A DNA stretch of 64,000 nt, from the NCBI RefSeq assembly GCF_037893015.1, contig NC_133658.1, positions 425,225,890 through 425,289,889 on the forward strand, read 5' to 3'. The position numbers and the translations under genes are program-made. Positions 30,685-42,206 of this stretch are shown piece by piece. The notes under the pieces were generated by a model. It had not been told where the DNA came from and did not search any database. It saw nothing but the letters and a program-made list of their open reading frames with translations. Source of the DNA: Macrotis lagotis (lineage: Eukaryota > Chordata > Mammalia > Peramelemorphia > Peramelidae). Positions within the stretch are counted from its first letter, which is position 1, and every line of letters starts with the position of its first letter.

Positions 30685-31075
30685 ATGCCTCTTCACCATC
30701 TGGTGAAATTTACAGAGCCCTTCTCAGAATGTTTTTTTTTAATTTTTTTTTTTAAGTTTTTGCAAGGCAATGGGGTTAAGTGGCTTGCCCAAGGCCACAC
30801 GGCTAGGTAATTATTAAGTGTCTGAGGCCGGATTTGAACTCAGGTACTCCTGACTACAAGGCCAGTGCTCTATCCACTACGCTACCTAGCCGCCCCTCAG
30901 AATGTTTTTAAATGTATAAAATAAAATAAACAGAATTATAGAGAAACCCAAAACTGGTGATAATAACAACTTATTTTTTTTTTACATCCAAATCCACAGA
31001 CCTTCTGAAATCTCTTCATATACTCCTTAGGAGTCCATGGACACCAAGTTAAAAACTACTGATTTAGAAGTGATA
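30685..31075 (+). repeat. Old unnamed repeat, copy 1, split by a SINE
   Basis: 'atctggtgaaatttacagagcccttctcagaatg', then (after the SINE) 'gtttttaaatgtataaaataaaataaacag' and 'ggagtccatggacaccaagttaaaaac'. It shares order and sequence with 49660-49872, so the two are copies of one family, probably an old mammalian repeat. Confidence 0.6.
30737..30895 (-). repeat. WSINE1 SINE, minus strand
   Basis: Near-consensus reverse copy with a 14-bp duplication ctcagaatgttttt (30723-30736 and 30896-30909). Confidence 0.92.
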
Positions 31076-31599
31076 GTTGTCTGTCTGCAAATGGAAAAAA
31101 AGATTTAAATTTGTTCTTCTTGGATCCAGAGGGTAGGATTGGAGCAATGGGTGAAAGTTTCAGTGATAGATTTCAATAAATTAAAAAAAAAAGTTCTAGT
31201 TATACAAGGTGACCAAAAATTGAATAATCTGCCCAGACCCTAGTCTTGAAGGCATCTCACAAATGATGCTTCATTTTCTCCACAGTAAAAAGATAAAATC
31301 CCTCAATTCCCACTCAGACTTCAATTACAGGACAGGGTTTTTATTTAAACAAACAAAAAAAAAAAAGGCAAGACATTAAGGATTTGCCCCTAAGCCCATA
31401 ATTTTGGTGGGGAAAAGGTACAGGGAATGGGGATGGTAAGACTGGATCTCCCTATCTAGTCCAGGCTAAAAGAGTAGCATCAACTCATGGGCCAGTTCCA
31501 CTGCCAATCAGCACCTAAGTCTTTCTTTTCTCACTCCACTTCTGATCCTCCTTGGGCAGCCTGGTCTCCCCATTTCTCTCCCCAGGGCTCATAATATTT
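31076..31599. other. Unassigned sequence
   Basis: No gene or repeat recognised. Confidence 0.3.
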
Positions 31600-31790
31600 T
31601 ATGTTGTATGGATGTCTACACTCAAGTCTGTACTTTTTTTTTAATTAAAAATTATTTTTTTTATGTATACCATGGAAACAATGTGAAGACTAACACACTG
31701 TTGAAGACTAACAGACTGCCTTCTGTGGTAGGTGGGGGGAGGGGAAGCGAAATTAGGAGAAAAATTGTACAATTCAAAATAAATAAGTTT
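31600..31790 (+). repeat. L1 3' end fragment
   Basis: 'taccatggaaacaatgtgaag', 'actgccttctgtggtaggtgggggg' and 'aattcaaaataaataag' form the standard L1 terminus; a short 'agactaacaga' stretch is repeated inside. Confidence 0.75.
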
Positions 31791-32130
31791 TTAAAATTGT
31801 TTTTTAGGCAAAAAAAAAATCATCTCTCCTTCCCACCTCCACAACCCCAAACACGCACCTTTAAGAAAGCAAGAAAAACCATAACCTTTACTATAAACAT
31901 GTAGAGTAAAGCAGAACAAATTTCATCATTGGTCACATACAAAATATATCTTAATTTACACTTAGATTCTTCATCTCTTTATCAGGAGGGGAGTAGTATA
32001 TTTTATCCTAAGTCCTCCAGCATCATGTTTGGTCATTGCATTGGTTATAGTTCCTAAATCATTCAAATTGTCATTGTCTTTAAATTGTTGTGGTTTTGTA
32101 TAAACTATTTCCATGCTTCTGATCACTTCA

Positions 32131-32289
32131 TTCTTTTTTTTTTGTTTTTTTTGGCAAGGCAATGGGGGCTAAATGGCTTGCCCAAGGCCACACAGCTAAG
32201 TAATTATTAAGTATCTGAGGTCAGATTTGAACTCAGGTACTCCTGACTCCAGGGCCAGTGCTCTATCCACTGTGCCACCTAGCCACCCT
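32131..32289 (-). repeat. WSINE1-like SINE, minus strand
   Basis: 'ttggcaaggcaatgggggctaaatgg' to 'gtgccacctagccaccc', with B-box complement. Confidence 0.88.
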
Positions 32290-32292
32290 CAT

Positions 32293-32362
32293 CATTTCTT
32301 TTTTTTAATTTTTTTAAATTTTTATTTAAGGCAATGGGGCTAAGTGACTTGTCCAAGGTCAC
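32293..32362 (-). repeat. SINE 3' stub, minus strand
   Basis: 'tttatttaaggcaatggggctaagtgacttgtccaaggtcacc' is a second, truncated reverse SINE directly next to the previous one. Confidence 0.7.
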
Positions 32363-32520
32363 CTTTATCATTTCTTACAGCAGAATAGCATTCCATTACA
32401 TTCATATACCATAACTTGTTCAGTCATTCCCCACTTTGTGGACATCTTTTCAATTTCCAATTTTTGCCACTGCAAAAAAGTTGCTATAAATATTTTTTGT
32501 ACATATGGGAAGCCTCTAAA

Positions 32521-33819
32521 TTAAAGCAACTTCTCCTCCCCTCTCTGTTGAGTCTCTACCTTCCCCAGGCTTTTTTGTGCATCCCACATGTAATAGGGTT
32601 TATACCAACTGCCCTATAGCAATTCTTTTGTAGATGTGTGATGCAAGTGTTGGTATGTGTTGCAAGGTGAGAGAAACACCTCCCAAATGTTCTCTCCAAT
32701 AAATATATCTAAGCATTTTCTCAGCTCTGCGCTTGCTACTTTCCTTGTTAGCTTATTAATTCTATCATATCTTGTTCAAAGACAATCAAGAGGTATGTTC
32801 TAAAATTATCTCTTAAATTTAAACACACAAAAAAACTATCACATGAACTAATTAACTCCAAGCTCCTATCCCAGCTTATAGATTAAAAAAAAAAGTTTAT
32901 TTTCCCATAAACTTTTTCCTCTTCTGTTAGTAGCGATCTAGTTTAGACAAATATTGTTACTAGCTACATAATTTATTTACTCCGGTAACCAATATTGCAA
33001 AGGAAAATTTCAACAGTGCATATAAGCTATAAAAAAGTGATTCCCATGAAAGATTGGAAAACTGGACTCCTGGCCCAACAATTCATTTCTCTCAAGGTAG
33101 CAGTTTAGGTATTCTGGGAATTCTCAGGATATCTCCTTTACAAAGTAAGAATAAACATAATTCTCTCAGAATGTCTCCCCAAACTCTCTGAAGAAAAAGA
33201 CAGTTAGCTTTCACAATCTCTTACAGCTTCTTTTCTCCATGACAGTTAAATCTCCAAGTCTCTTCAGAAAAGAATCTCCCTACAAGTTTGCCTCTCACAG
33301 GCTGTTCCATAGACAACAATTAGTTTTTCACTTCCCCAAAATCTATTCCCTCTATATCCTTCTTAAAGCATTTTAACAATATGCTTAAGTTAGGTCATTT
33401 TTATGAAGATTAAAGGAGGGCAGAGGGTCAAGAACCAGATCAACAGTCAGCATAACAAATAAGGAAATCATAAAACTGAGGTTACTTCTCTTAAACCAGG
33501 AGAAATCTGTTAAGGATATCCCAAATGCTTAAGCTTTATAATAAGAAAAAAAAGTTTTAAAAATTTTTTGGGGATACCCTATATAACTGGCTTCTAGGCA
33601 AGAGTCAGTCTCAGGCATTACAAATGGAAGTAGGTGAAACAAATTAGGGAACAGTGGATTAACTTCTTTGGAATCAGTAGCATAAGAAAAGAGCAAGGAC
33701 AGATCTTGACAGTGGAACAAGCTTCCTTGGGCATCACAGTGTTTTATAGTATACTCCAACTACTTTATCAAGAGGCAGCAGGCTACATATGGAGAAGTTG
33801 CTCCATCTAGAGGTAGGTA
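32521..33819. other. Unassigned sequence, possible LTR remnant at its start
   Basis: 32521-32765 has a polyadenylation signal (ccaataaat) followed by 'gctctgcgcttgctac', which could be an LTR end, but I see no defined borders. The rest is unassigned; no gene. Confidence 0.3.
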
Positions 33820-34000
33820 GACTGAGATCTGAATCTAAATTACCACAGTTAATATGACCTTAGTCAATGCATGTCACTTCTCTTAACCTCAGTTTCCTCC
33901 TCTATGAAATGTGAATAATAATTCTAGCAATATATCCGTCAAGAGTTCCTGGGAACAAACTATTTGATGTAACTGAAAATGCTATAAAAATGTTATTATT
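33820..34000 (+). repeat. MIR SINE fragment
   Basis: 'gaccttagtcaatgcatgtcac' and 'aacctcagtttcctcctctatgaaatgtg' plus a MIR-like 3' part. Confidence 0.6.
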
Positions 34001-34309
34001 ATACACCCACATTCAGCCCACCACCTCCCAGAGGAGGATTAGGGAAATTTCTTCCCAATACCTACTACTCACAATACTGAAACTGACTCCCTGTTAATAG
34101 AAGCTCAGGGTTCAAAATATTATAGGGGAAAGTTTTATAAAAAGAAGTGATATAAATATTTCTTAAATGAGAAAATATGTCAATACAGTACCTTTTATAT
34201 GCAAATATAAGAGTTCCTCCCACAGGGACATCCTCCACCAATTTATCCACTACTCTCTCAGGATCACTAAAGTTAAGAATAAGAAATGACCTGGGACATC
34301 ATCTCTGTT

Positions 34310-34745
34310 CATCTTTATGCATATTTTTTAAAATTTTACTTGATGTCATTTTATTTTTTAAATCATTATTACTATATATTAAGTCCCTCCCCCCCCACAG
34401 ATATACCTTGTTCCAAACAAATAAATATAATCAAGGAGTCCAAATTCACAATATTATTGTGTCTAGAAATGTATGTCTTTCTGCATGTTCTGTCCATCAC
34501 CTCTCTACAAAAGATAAGAAGCATGATTTATCAGAAGTTTTTTTTAGGATTATGATTATTAGTCTTTTTCAAAGACTTTTAAAGTCCTTTGCACTGTGGT
34601 CATCATATCAATTGCTCTCTTGGTTCTACCCACTTCAACCTACACCAGTTCATACAAGTCTTCCCAAGTTTCTCAAAATCTATCAGTCATCATTTCTTTT
34701 GGTTCAAGAACATTCCATTAAATTCATATATCATTTGAACAAAAA
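34310..34745 (-). repeat. L1 3'UTR, minus strand
   Basis: 'ttgcactgtggtcatcatatcaattg', 'acaccagttcatacaagtcttccc' and 'agaacattccattaaattc' are a reverse L1 3'UTR. The 191- and 89-codon frames across it carry no protein signature. Confidence 0.7.
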
Positions 34746-34760
34746 TATTTAGAGAAGTTT

Positions 34761-34780
34761 GTGTGTGTGTGTGTGTGTGG
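34761..34780. repeat. (TG)n microsatellite
   Basis: About ten tg units. Confidence 0.9.
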
Positions 34781-34794
34781 TGGCAAGGAGTTAT

Positions 34795-35585
34795 AAACTG
34801 AAGGAATTTCCTCACTTAATTTTCCATAAATTGGGAAATAATTGAACAAGTTATGGTACATAAATAAATATGAACCATTAAGAAAGATGTCTGTAAGAAA
34901 TTAGCAAGGATTTCTCCAGTTTCAGAGAAAGTGAAACAGGGTGAATTGAGAAGAACCAGGAGAACAATTTACAGAACAACAATATTGTAAAGACAAACGA
35001 CTTTGAAAGATTTAGGAATTCTGATCAATGCTATGACCAACAATTCCAAAGGACTCATGATGATTCATACTACCCACTCTCAATGGCGAGGTCAAAGACT
35101 CAGAGTACATTTTGTTGTTGTTCAGTTGTATCTCACTCTTAGTGAACTCATTTAGGATTTTCTTGGCAGAAATACTAGACTGGTTTGCCATTTCTTTCTC
35201 CAACTGATTTTACAAATGAGAAAACTGAGGCAAACAGGATTAAATGACTTTTCCAGCATCAAACATAGATGTTTGGGGGTTACATTTGAACTGAGGAAAA
35301 TGAGTCTTCGTGACTCCAGAGCTTTATCCACTGTGGCATGTAGCTACAGCTACGTATAACTATCTATGTATAGATATATATACATGTATGTATATGTGCA
35401 TACTGTATGTATATGAACATGGCCATTGTGTAGATTTGTTTTGCTTGACAATACATGTTTGTTAACAGGAAATTTTGCTTTTCTTTCTTTCTCAACGGGG
35501 TGAAGAAGAAGGGAGATGAGAATGAGAGAAGTCAGATCTTCATGAAAATAAGTAAAATTTAATTTTAAAAAATTACTGTTTCACA
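34795..35585 (+). repeat. L1 3' end split by a SINE
   Basis: 34795-35105 ('agttatggtacataaataaatatg', 'gagaagaaccaggagaac', 'gtaaagacaaacgactttgaaag') and 35350-35585 ('catggccattgtgtag', 'tttgcttgacaatacatg') are consecutive parts of one L1 3' end. Confidence 0.75.
35108..35347 (-). repeat. RTE-tailed SINE inserted in L1, minus strand
   Basis: 'ttgttgttgttcagttg' tail, 'ggcagaaatactagactgg', 'gagaaaactgaggcaaac' and head complement 'tccactgtggcatgtagct'. Confidence 0.8.
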
Positions 35586-35599
35586 GCTCTACCTTATAG

Positions 35600-35830
35600 T
35601 TCATTAGTGAGCCTATCTATCCTCTCTGATACCCTCCAATAATTGCAATTTTTTCCTTTTGTCACTTTGCCAAATCTGATGGGTATAAAGCAGGACCTTG
35701 GAGGAGTTTAATTTACATTTTTTATGAGTGATAAAGATTTTGTTCAGGCTGATAATAAATATTTCTTCTTTTTTAAAACAGCCCATTCATATTCTTTGAC
35801 CCTTTATCTATTTGAGACTCAAAAGATCTT
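35600..35830 (-). repeat. L1 3'UTR fragment, minus strand
   Basis: 'cactttgccaaatctgatggg', 'ggaggagtttaatttacat' and 'cccattcatattctttgacc' read as reverse L1 3'UTR. Confidence 0.5.
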
Positions 35831-36140
35831 TTAGAAAAGGTACCTTGAATAACCTAAAACATATGAAATATGAATTATCCTCCATCTTAGATCCTACATT
35901 TATATTAGTGCAGCTTAACATCTATTAACTTCCTTCCCAGTTAAACACCTTAACATCTATTAATCTCCTTCCCAGTTAAACACCAAAACTCTCATCTACT
36001 TTGGGAGGTGATATCCCACATTTCATCTGTGATAATAAGAGGCTACTGCCAGTGTTATGGGCAGCTAGGTGGTGTTATGATTCTAAAATGAGACAATATG
36101 TGCAATGTCGTGCAAAGCTTAAGATGCAATATAAATCTTA

Positions 36141-36300
36141 GATATTATTGTTGTTATATAATTATATATGCTGCTCAAGAATCACTGCAGTCAGGAAGGT
36201 TTTACTAGTGCCACAATAATGATATTATTGTTGTTATATAATTATATATGCTGCTCAAGAATCACTGCAGTCAGGAAGGTTTTACTAGTGCCACAATAAT
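36141..36300. repeat. Perfect 80-bp tandem duplication
   Basis: 36141-36220 (gatattattgttg … ccacaataat) is followed directly by an identical copy at 36221-36300. Confidence 0.97.
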
Positions 36301-36309
36301 AGACATCCC

Positions 36310-36515
36310 TTTTACTTACACAGAGATTTACAGAACACAAAGTACTTTAATACTTGTTGCTTCCTTTGATCCCTACTCATGCAGAAGGAAGAAAAGAAAT
36401 TATACCTATTTTTTATAATGAGGAAAGCAAGATCCACAAAGGGAAATCATCTGTCCAAGCATAAGTCACAAATCTAATAAAGGGTGGAATCAGAATCAGA
36501 ACCAGAACCCCAGTC
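36310..36515 (-). repeat. MIR SINE fragment, minus strand
   Basis: 'cttcctttgatccctactc', 'ataatgaggaaagcaagatcc' and 'ggtggaatcagaatcagaacc' follow the reverse MIR layout, diverged. Confidence 0.5.
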
Positions 36516-37116
36516 TCTTGATTCCCCATCTAAATGTGATTTGGTCTCCCTCGGTCAAGTAAGGTTCCTTCCTAAGTTTGTAAGCTAAGAGCGCTCTAGG
36601 AAAAACTGGTGGGAGGAAAGAAATGAAGAATACTGGGGTATTGGAATACTCTCTTGGGATGACCTCATCATTTGTCCCCAAAGTTTAGGAAATTGAGGAA
36701 GGTGTCATTACTAGATATGGCCACAGGGTGGAAGTATGCAACACAGGAACTCACCACAGTTTTAACTTCAAAAATATATAATTTTTTTTTAGAATAGAAA
36801 AGCATTTGTTTGAAATATAGTTAATTCAGTAGACTTCATAAAGTTCTCTACCCTGTAATACCCCAAACTCTCTCTACTGCTCTTCAAATTGCTTGGTTAA
36901 GGTTGTATCCACTTGCAGGTTAAAGAAGGTACAAAAGCCCTACAAATGACATCTTCTCTAGATATACTATATCCCACCAAATACAAATCCTAAATAGTAC
37001 AAATCCTCATGATAAAAGATCAGAACACTTACGTCCTTGTACTGTTTCCGTGCCTTTGGAAAGTCATGCCCCCTCTCTGTATTCTGAGATTCTGTGGAGT
37101 CCCAAAGTCTTTCTTC
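36516..37116. other. Unassigned sequence
   Basis: No gene or repeat recognised. Confidence 0.3.
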
Positions 37117-37129
37117 AAAAGTCATTAAG

Positions 37130-37295
37130 GGGCATCTAGGTGGCACAGTGGATAGAGCACTGGCCCTGGAGTCAAGAGGAACTGAGTTCAAATCCGGCCT
37201 CAGACACTTAATAATTACCTAGCTGTGTGGCCTTGGGCAAGCCACTTAACCCCATTTGCCTTGTAAAAACCTAAAAAAACAAAAACAAAAAAACA
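37130..37295 (+). repeat. WSINE1 SINE
   Basis: Complete; 13-bp duplication aaaagtcattaag (37117-37129 and 37296-37308). Confidence 0.92.
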
Positions 37296-37462
37296 AAAAG
37301 TCATTAAGCTCTCCTTCCATCAATGACCATATATCTGGCTAATTGTTCACTAAATTGCATTTGTTCTTTGGAGGTTCATTTGAAGGTCAACAGTTTTTCC
37401 CTTCTAAAATCTAAGATTGTTTCCTGTTCCTGGTTTGCCAAAGAAATAAATGTACACATACC

Positions 37463-37619
37463 TTTTTTTTTTTTTAGGTTTTTGCAAGGCAAATGGGGTT
37501 AAAGTGGCTTGCCCAAGGCCACACAGCTAGGTAATTATTAAGTGTCTGAGACCGGATTTGAACCCAGGTACTCCTGACTCCAGGGCCGGTGCTTTATCCA
37601 CTACGCCACCTAGCCGCCC
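37463..37619 (-). repeat. WSINE1 SINE, minus strand
   Basis: Near consensus (tttttgcaaggcaaatggggtt … gccacctagccgccc); flanks repeat tacacatac. Confidence 0.9.
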
Positions 37620-38319
37620 TACACATACTCTTTATAAGGAAATGAAAGGCATCCTATTTTTTTTCTCAGAAACCTAGGACCAGATTGGCAGATCTCTACC
37701 TAAAACCTGGCTTTCTTGATGGATTTATTCATTTTCCTATTACCTCAACCAGCAAAAAACCCCATGGGTTTCAAATGGTCTTCATGATGTATAATAAGGG
37801 ATTTGCTACACATGCCCAGATCACCTAAGATGGAAGAACTCAGGTGGGAAATGACAGGGGCCTGCTCCTGGGAAGACATTTTGTTTTCCCCTACCATATG
37901 GGTAGGGCTGCAATCTCTCACAGGTGTACATCCATCTTAAGTGATCTGGACACGTGCAACAAAGCCTTGGTTATACACAAAATAAATATTGAGAAACATG
38001 ATGTGAATATAAAAGGTAATATCATAAACAAATTAGAGGGGCAAGAAAAAAAAATACCTTTCATGGATAGGTAAAGACTTCATGACCAAATAATGAAGAA
38101 GCTCACAGAAGATCAAATGGACAATTTTAAAAAAGTTTTTACACAAACAAAACTAAGGCATTTAAAATTACAAGGCATACAATTAGGGGAAAATTTTGCA
38201 GCAAGTTTCCCTGATAAGAGTTCTCATATCTAAGAAATTTAAGAAACTGTTTCAAATTTATAAGAACAAGCACCATTCCCCAGCAGATAAATGGTCCAAA
38301 GATATGAACAGGCCAATTT

Positions 38320-38482
38320 TTTTTTTTAGGGCAGGTTTTTTTTTTTTGCAGGGCAGTAGGGTTAAGTGGCTTGCCCAAGGCCACACAGCTAGGTAATTAT
38401 TAAGTATCTGAGGCCTGATTTGAACTCAGGTACTCCTGATTCCAGGGTCAGTGCTCTATCCACTGTGCCACCTAGCTGTCCC
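38320..38482 (-). repeat. WSINE1 SINE in L1, minus strand
   Basis: 'tttttgcagggcagtagggttaag' to 'gccacctagctgtccc'; flanks gaacaggccaatt / gaacaggcaatt. Confidence 0.9.
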
Positions 38483-38873
38483 AGAACAGGCAATTCCAAA
38501 CTATGAACATAGCTTGGAAATTGGAAATTTGGAAATGTTCCAAATCACTATAGAAATATAAATTAAAACTACTTAGAAATTTCACCTTACAGATTGGCAA
38601 GGATGGCTTTAAAAAGGAAAAAATACAATTGATAGAGGGTCTTCAGCAATCTTGGTAGAACTGTGAATTGGTCCATCCATTCTGAAAAGTAATTGGAAAC
38701 TATGCCTCATTAAACTCTGATCCAAAAGAGATTAAAAAAAAAGAATAAAATGACCCATATTTTTAAAATGATAGTAGTTATAGCAAAGAACAGGAAACTA
38801 AAGTGGCACCTATCAAGGGAGAATGGTCAAATTATGGGATATGAATATAATGGAGAATTATTGTACTTTTAGA

Positions 38874-39068
38874 AGTACCACCAGATGGCGCAGTGGATAG
38901 AGCACCCAGCCTTTGCTGAATTCAAATCCAGCAACAGACACTTGCTAGTTGTGTCACTTCATCCTGTTTTCCTCAGCTCCTTCATCTGTAAAAAGGCAAA
39001 TACTCTTGTATCTTTGTAAGAAAACCCTAAATAGAGCATGAAGAGTTGGACAAGACTGAACAACTGGA
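38874..39068 (+). repeat. RTE-tailed SINE in L1
   Basis: 'ccaccagatggcgcagtgg' head to 'agagcatgaagagttggacaagactgaac' tail. Confidence 0.85.
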
Positions 39069-39390
39069 TTACAGCAATGAAAGATCTGAAACCATGTAAT
39101 GCGAAGTAAACCAAACTAGGAAAAAGAACTCCTTAATTGTAAAGACAAACAACTTTGAATATAATAGCAACTAGAAACAATTCTGGCAATTCTAGAAGGC
39201 CAATGCTACCCACTCTGGACAGAAAGGTGATGGGTCAAAATGTAAAACGATATGTACAATTTTGGATTCATCCAAAGTGAGAATTACCTTGTCTAGAAAG
39301 GCATATTTGTGACAAGAGTTGTTCTTTTCTTTTTTGTAAGGAGGGGAGAAGAGGTTGGAGGGAAAATAATAAAGCTACCCCTAAAAGAAG

Positions 39391-40109
39391 AAAGAAAAAG
39401 AAATAAGGGTCATGGAATATTTTGTTTTGTTGTTGTATCAAAGAGAATAGAAGGAAGATAGTGAGCACTCACATACAAGACGGCTCTGAAAATATAATTT
39501 GTAATGATAGCAATTTATGTTAAAAAGTTACATGTTGATTTTATAGCAATTGTAATTCATAGCAATTTATGTTAAAAAAAAGGAAAACAAGATATATATA
39601 AAAAAGAGATCTGTTAGTTTTGTGGACAATCTACTAATAATGTTATACTATGTAATTGTATTTGGTGATTAAAATCAGAATAAAAGTAAAATTTAACCAT
39701 AAAGGAAAAAAAAATCACTGAACCACAGAAAATTTGAGCAGAAAAGGGAATTAAAAAAAGATACCAGCTCTTCAACATCTCAATTCCTTTCAACCATATG
39801 CTTTTTTCTCCTAGATTATGCCCCACTTAAGCAAGGTCACTGATAACTCCTTGCTGCCTAATGACTAACTCCACTATACTGTATATATTTGCTATATACA
39901 ACTAGGTAGAAATTCAGAAAAACTGCTTAGCTGCAAACCCTCATAGTGCCAATCTGGCAGTCCTCGGGTCTTGTTCCTCCTCTGAGGTTGATTTACTATG
40001 TAACCTTGCACAAATCGTATCCCCTATCTAGGTTACTCCTCCACTATCACAGCCCTTCAAGGCCTCAACAGTACTACATGTTCCAGGATTCTTTCCTTCT
40101 CTTCCCTCC
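39391..40109. other. Unassigned sequence
   Basis: Contains a local repeat of 'gtaat..atagcaatttatgttaaaa' (39508-39580). No gene recognised. Confidence 0.3.
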
Positions 40110-40265
40110 TTTATCAGCTCATTTCAAACTTAGTAGAACAGAAGCACAGTCTGGAAGGTCATCTAGTTCAGCCTCCCTCCCAGTACAAAATCACCTTCTA
40201 AAGTATCCCTGACAAGTGACCATCAAGGGCTATTCATGAAGATGGTGATTTGAGAGGTTCCACAA
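40110..40265 (+). repeat. L3/CR1-like 3' fragment
   Basis: 'ctggaaggtcatctagttcagcctcc', 'atccctgacaagtgaccatc' and 'ttgagaggttcc' are typical of L3/CR1 3' parts in mammals. Confidence 0.55.
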
Positions 40266-40983
40266 AGTCTAAATTTCTTCTTTTTCCTAAGTGATTAAAT
40301 GGATGACCAGACAAAGTCAGAATTGTCTACTTCAGGTCCAGGAATGCACCTGCCAGCAGGAGAGTGGGCCACCAGGCTTCAACAAGCAGGGGGCTTAGGA
40401 CCCTTCTGAGAAAAGTCTGAGGTCAGCAGGTGGGGGGAGGGCGGCGTAAGGATGGAGCTTTCCAGCCTGAAGCTTCTGACCCAGGGTTGGAGAAGCCGAG
40501 CTGATTAGGCACTTTTGGTGTCTGAGGCCAAAAGCCAAAAAGACTCAGCACATAATTCTGGGTTCCAAAAGCTAAGCTGACTCAGTCTGACTGGTTTCTG
40601 AGTGCCAAGAACTGGTGGACACAATCGGGATGATTGTGGGATGCACTTGACTCTACAGGGACTAATAGGAGAAGAACTGAGACCCATGAAGCCATGAGGA
40701 GTAGGACAATGGCCAATGGGTCTTACCAGACAACCAACATGAACTGCTATAGGGTGCAAAGCTTAGTCCCAACTTCAGGTCAGAGGCCAGAGTTGTGAAA
40801 AGAGTCAGGGTTTGATCCCAGGCTTACAAAAAGATGAATGATGAAAAAACTATGTTTGAATGTAACTAAAAACATAAAATAAAGTAAAATTTAAAAAACC
40901 CAAGGCCAAACCAAAAAACCCATGGATACAATATTTCAAGAAATCATAAGAGAAAATTACCAAAAACTATTTGAAATCAAAGG
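40266..40983. other. Unassigned sequence
   Basis: More GC-rich than its surroundings (40340-40800), with a minus-strand frame of 84 codons lacking recognised features. Single-copy-looking. Confidence 0.35.
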
Positions 40984-41182
40984 GTAGCTAGGCACAGTAA
41001 CAAATCTGGGGTCAGGAAGATTTATCTTCCTGAGTTCAAAACCTGCCTCAGATATTTACTAGTTGTGCAATTCTAGGCAAGTCACTTAACTCTGCCTTAG
41101 TTTCCTCATCTGTAAAAATGAGCTGGAGAAGGAAATGGCAAGAAAACCCCAAATGGGGTCACAAACGACTGGTTTGAGTTAA
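40984..41182 (+). repeat. RTE-tailed SINE
   Basis: 'gggtagctaggcacag', 'tagtttcctcatctgtaaaaatgagctggagaaggaaatgg' and 'aaaccccaaatggggtcac' are its landmarks in order. Confidence 0.85.
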
Positions 41183-41189
41183 AAAGGCC

Positions 41190-41640
41190 ATATACAAATG
41201 GAAAGAATCCACATCACTTCCTGAAAAAAACAAAACTTTAAATTGAATAGACCTGGAAATATCACAGTCAATATTTAAAACTTTCAAGTTAAAAGCAGTC
41301 AGGAAAAAATAATCAAATACCAAGGAAGCAGATTCACATAAAATATGCAACAATTATATACATGGAAGAAAAACTTAGATTATGACCTATTAAAGCATTA
41401 TGAGAAAGATTTATAACCAAGAATAACATGTCCTATAGAACTTGAGTGAAACTTTCAAAAAACAGGATTTTCAAGCATTCCTGAGATGAGCAGACTCTTC
41501 AAAACAGAAAAATTTAGAAAGATAAATACATATGAAAATTTGGAAAGAGATGTTCAAATGCATACATCCTAGGAAGGGCAAAAAACTGTCCATGCAAAAG
41601 CCCAGTTTTCAAATGTCAAAAAGGAGCCAAAGAAAAATAA
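41190..41640 (+). repeat. Probable old L1 ORF1-region fragment
   Basis: A-rich text with 'aagattataaccaagaataac'-like phrases and 'aggattttcaagcattcc' recalling the C-terminal part of marsupial L1 ORF1. Heavily decayed; weak. Confidence 0.35.
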
Positions 41641-41660
41641 ATATGACTTAAGAGAAAAAG

Positions 41661-41953
41661 GCCAGGAAAGGTAGAATGCTCCTGTAATACCAGCTAATGG
41701 GGAAAGATTAGCCAATCTCTTGAACTCCAGAGTTCTGAGCTGTGGTGGGCTAGGTTAATGAGTGTACACATTAAGGCCCATTATGATGAGCCCCACCCAG
41801 AGCAGAGGGCTACTGGTTGTTTAAGGAGGGCAAACTGGCTCCTGTGGGAAAAAAGGATAGGACCAAACTCCTGTATCAGTCAGTGTTGGGTTAAGGACTA
41901 TAAGCAGCCTCTGGACTTCTAACTTGGGCAAGATAAGGAGACCTAATCTTTCA
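41661..41953 (+). pseudogene. RN7SL: Full-length 7SL (SRP) RNA retro-pseudogene
   Basis: About 293 bp follow the entire 7SL RNA from the 5' Alu domain to the 3' end: 'gctcctgtaataccagcta' (5' domain), 'tgaactccagagttctgagctg', 'gatgagccccacccagagcag' in the S domain, 'aaggagggcaaactggctcc', 'aaactcctgtatcagtcagtg', 'gacttctaacttgggcaag' and 'gagacctaatctttc', then an A-rich tail. 7SL is the RNA scaffold of the signal recognition particle. Divergence of very roughly 20-25% by eye, including in the conserved domains, and the A-rich tail mark it as an old LINE-mobilised copy. It spans both domains, unlike dimeric or short 7SL-derived SINEs. Confidence 0.85.
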
Positions 41954-41989
41954 AAAAGAAAAATAATAAAAATAAAAGAGAGGGGGAAA

Positions 41990-42150
41990 GGGAATATGCT
42001 AGAGAGTAAGATAGATATATAATATCATGGAAACAATGAACATGAACTGCAACAGTCTTGGGGAGATAGTAGAGGACAGAGGGGCTTGGTATGCTATGAT
42101 TCATGGGATCACAAAAAGTCAGACATGATTGACTGAACAAGAAGATGGGA
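41990..42150 (+). repeat. RTE (BovB-like) LINE 3' end
   Basis: 'gaacatgaactgcaacagtc', 'gatagtagaggacagagggg', 'gtatgctatgattcatgggatcacaaaaagtcagacatg' and 'attgactgaac' form the RTE/BovB 3' end that supplies the tails of the RTE-tailed SINEs here. Confidence 0.75.
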
Positions 42151-42206
42151 TAAAGAATATATTAAAAAAAGGAACAAATCTACCATTTCTCATATTTGGG
42201 CATTTT

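Larger units (their letters stand above)
31860..32520 (-). repeat. L1 3'UTR region (minus) interrupted by SINEs
   Basis: 32362-32520 ('cagcagaatagcattccattacattc', 'ttgttcagtcattccccac', 'ttgctataaatattttttgtac') is a reverse L1 3'UTR. 31860-32120 appears continuous with it. Boundaries are approximate. Confidence 0.55.
38035..39390 (+). repeat. L1 ORF2 3' end and 3'UTR, carrying two SINEs
   Basis: 38060-38315 ('gataggtaaagacttcatgacc', 'ttgcagcaagtttccctgataag', 'cattccccagcagataaatggtc') is the C-terminal coding end of L1 ORF2. 38490-38870 and 39070-39390 ('gaattggtccatccattctg', 'attgtaaagacaaacaactttg') are its 3' continuation. Frames are closed by many stops. Confidence 0.8.
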
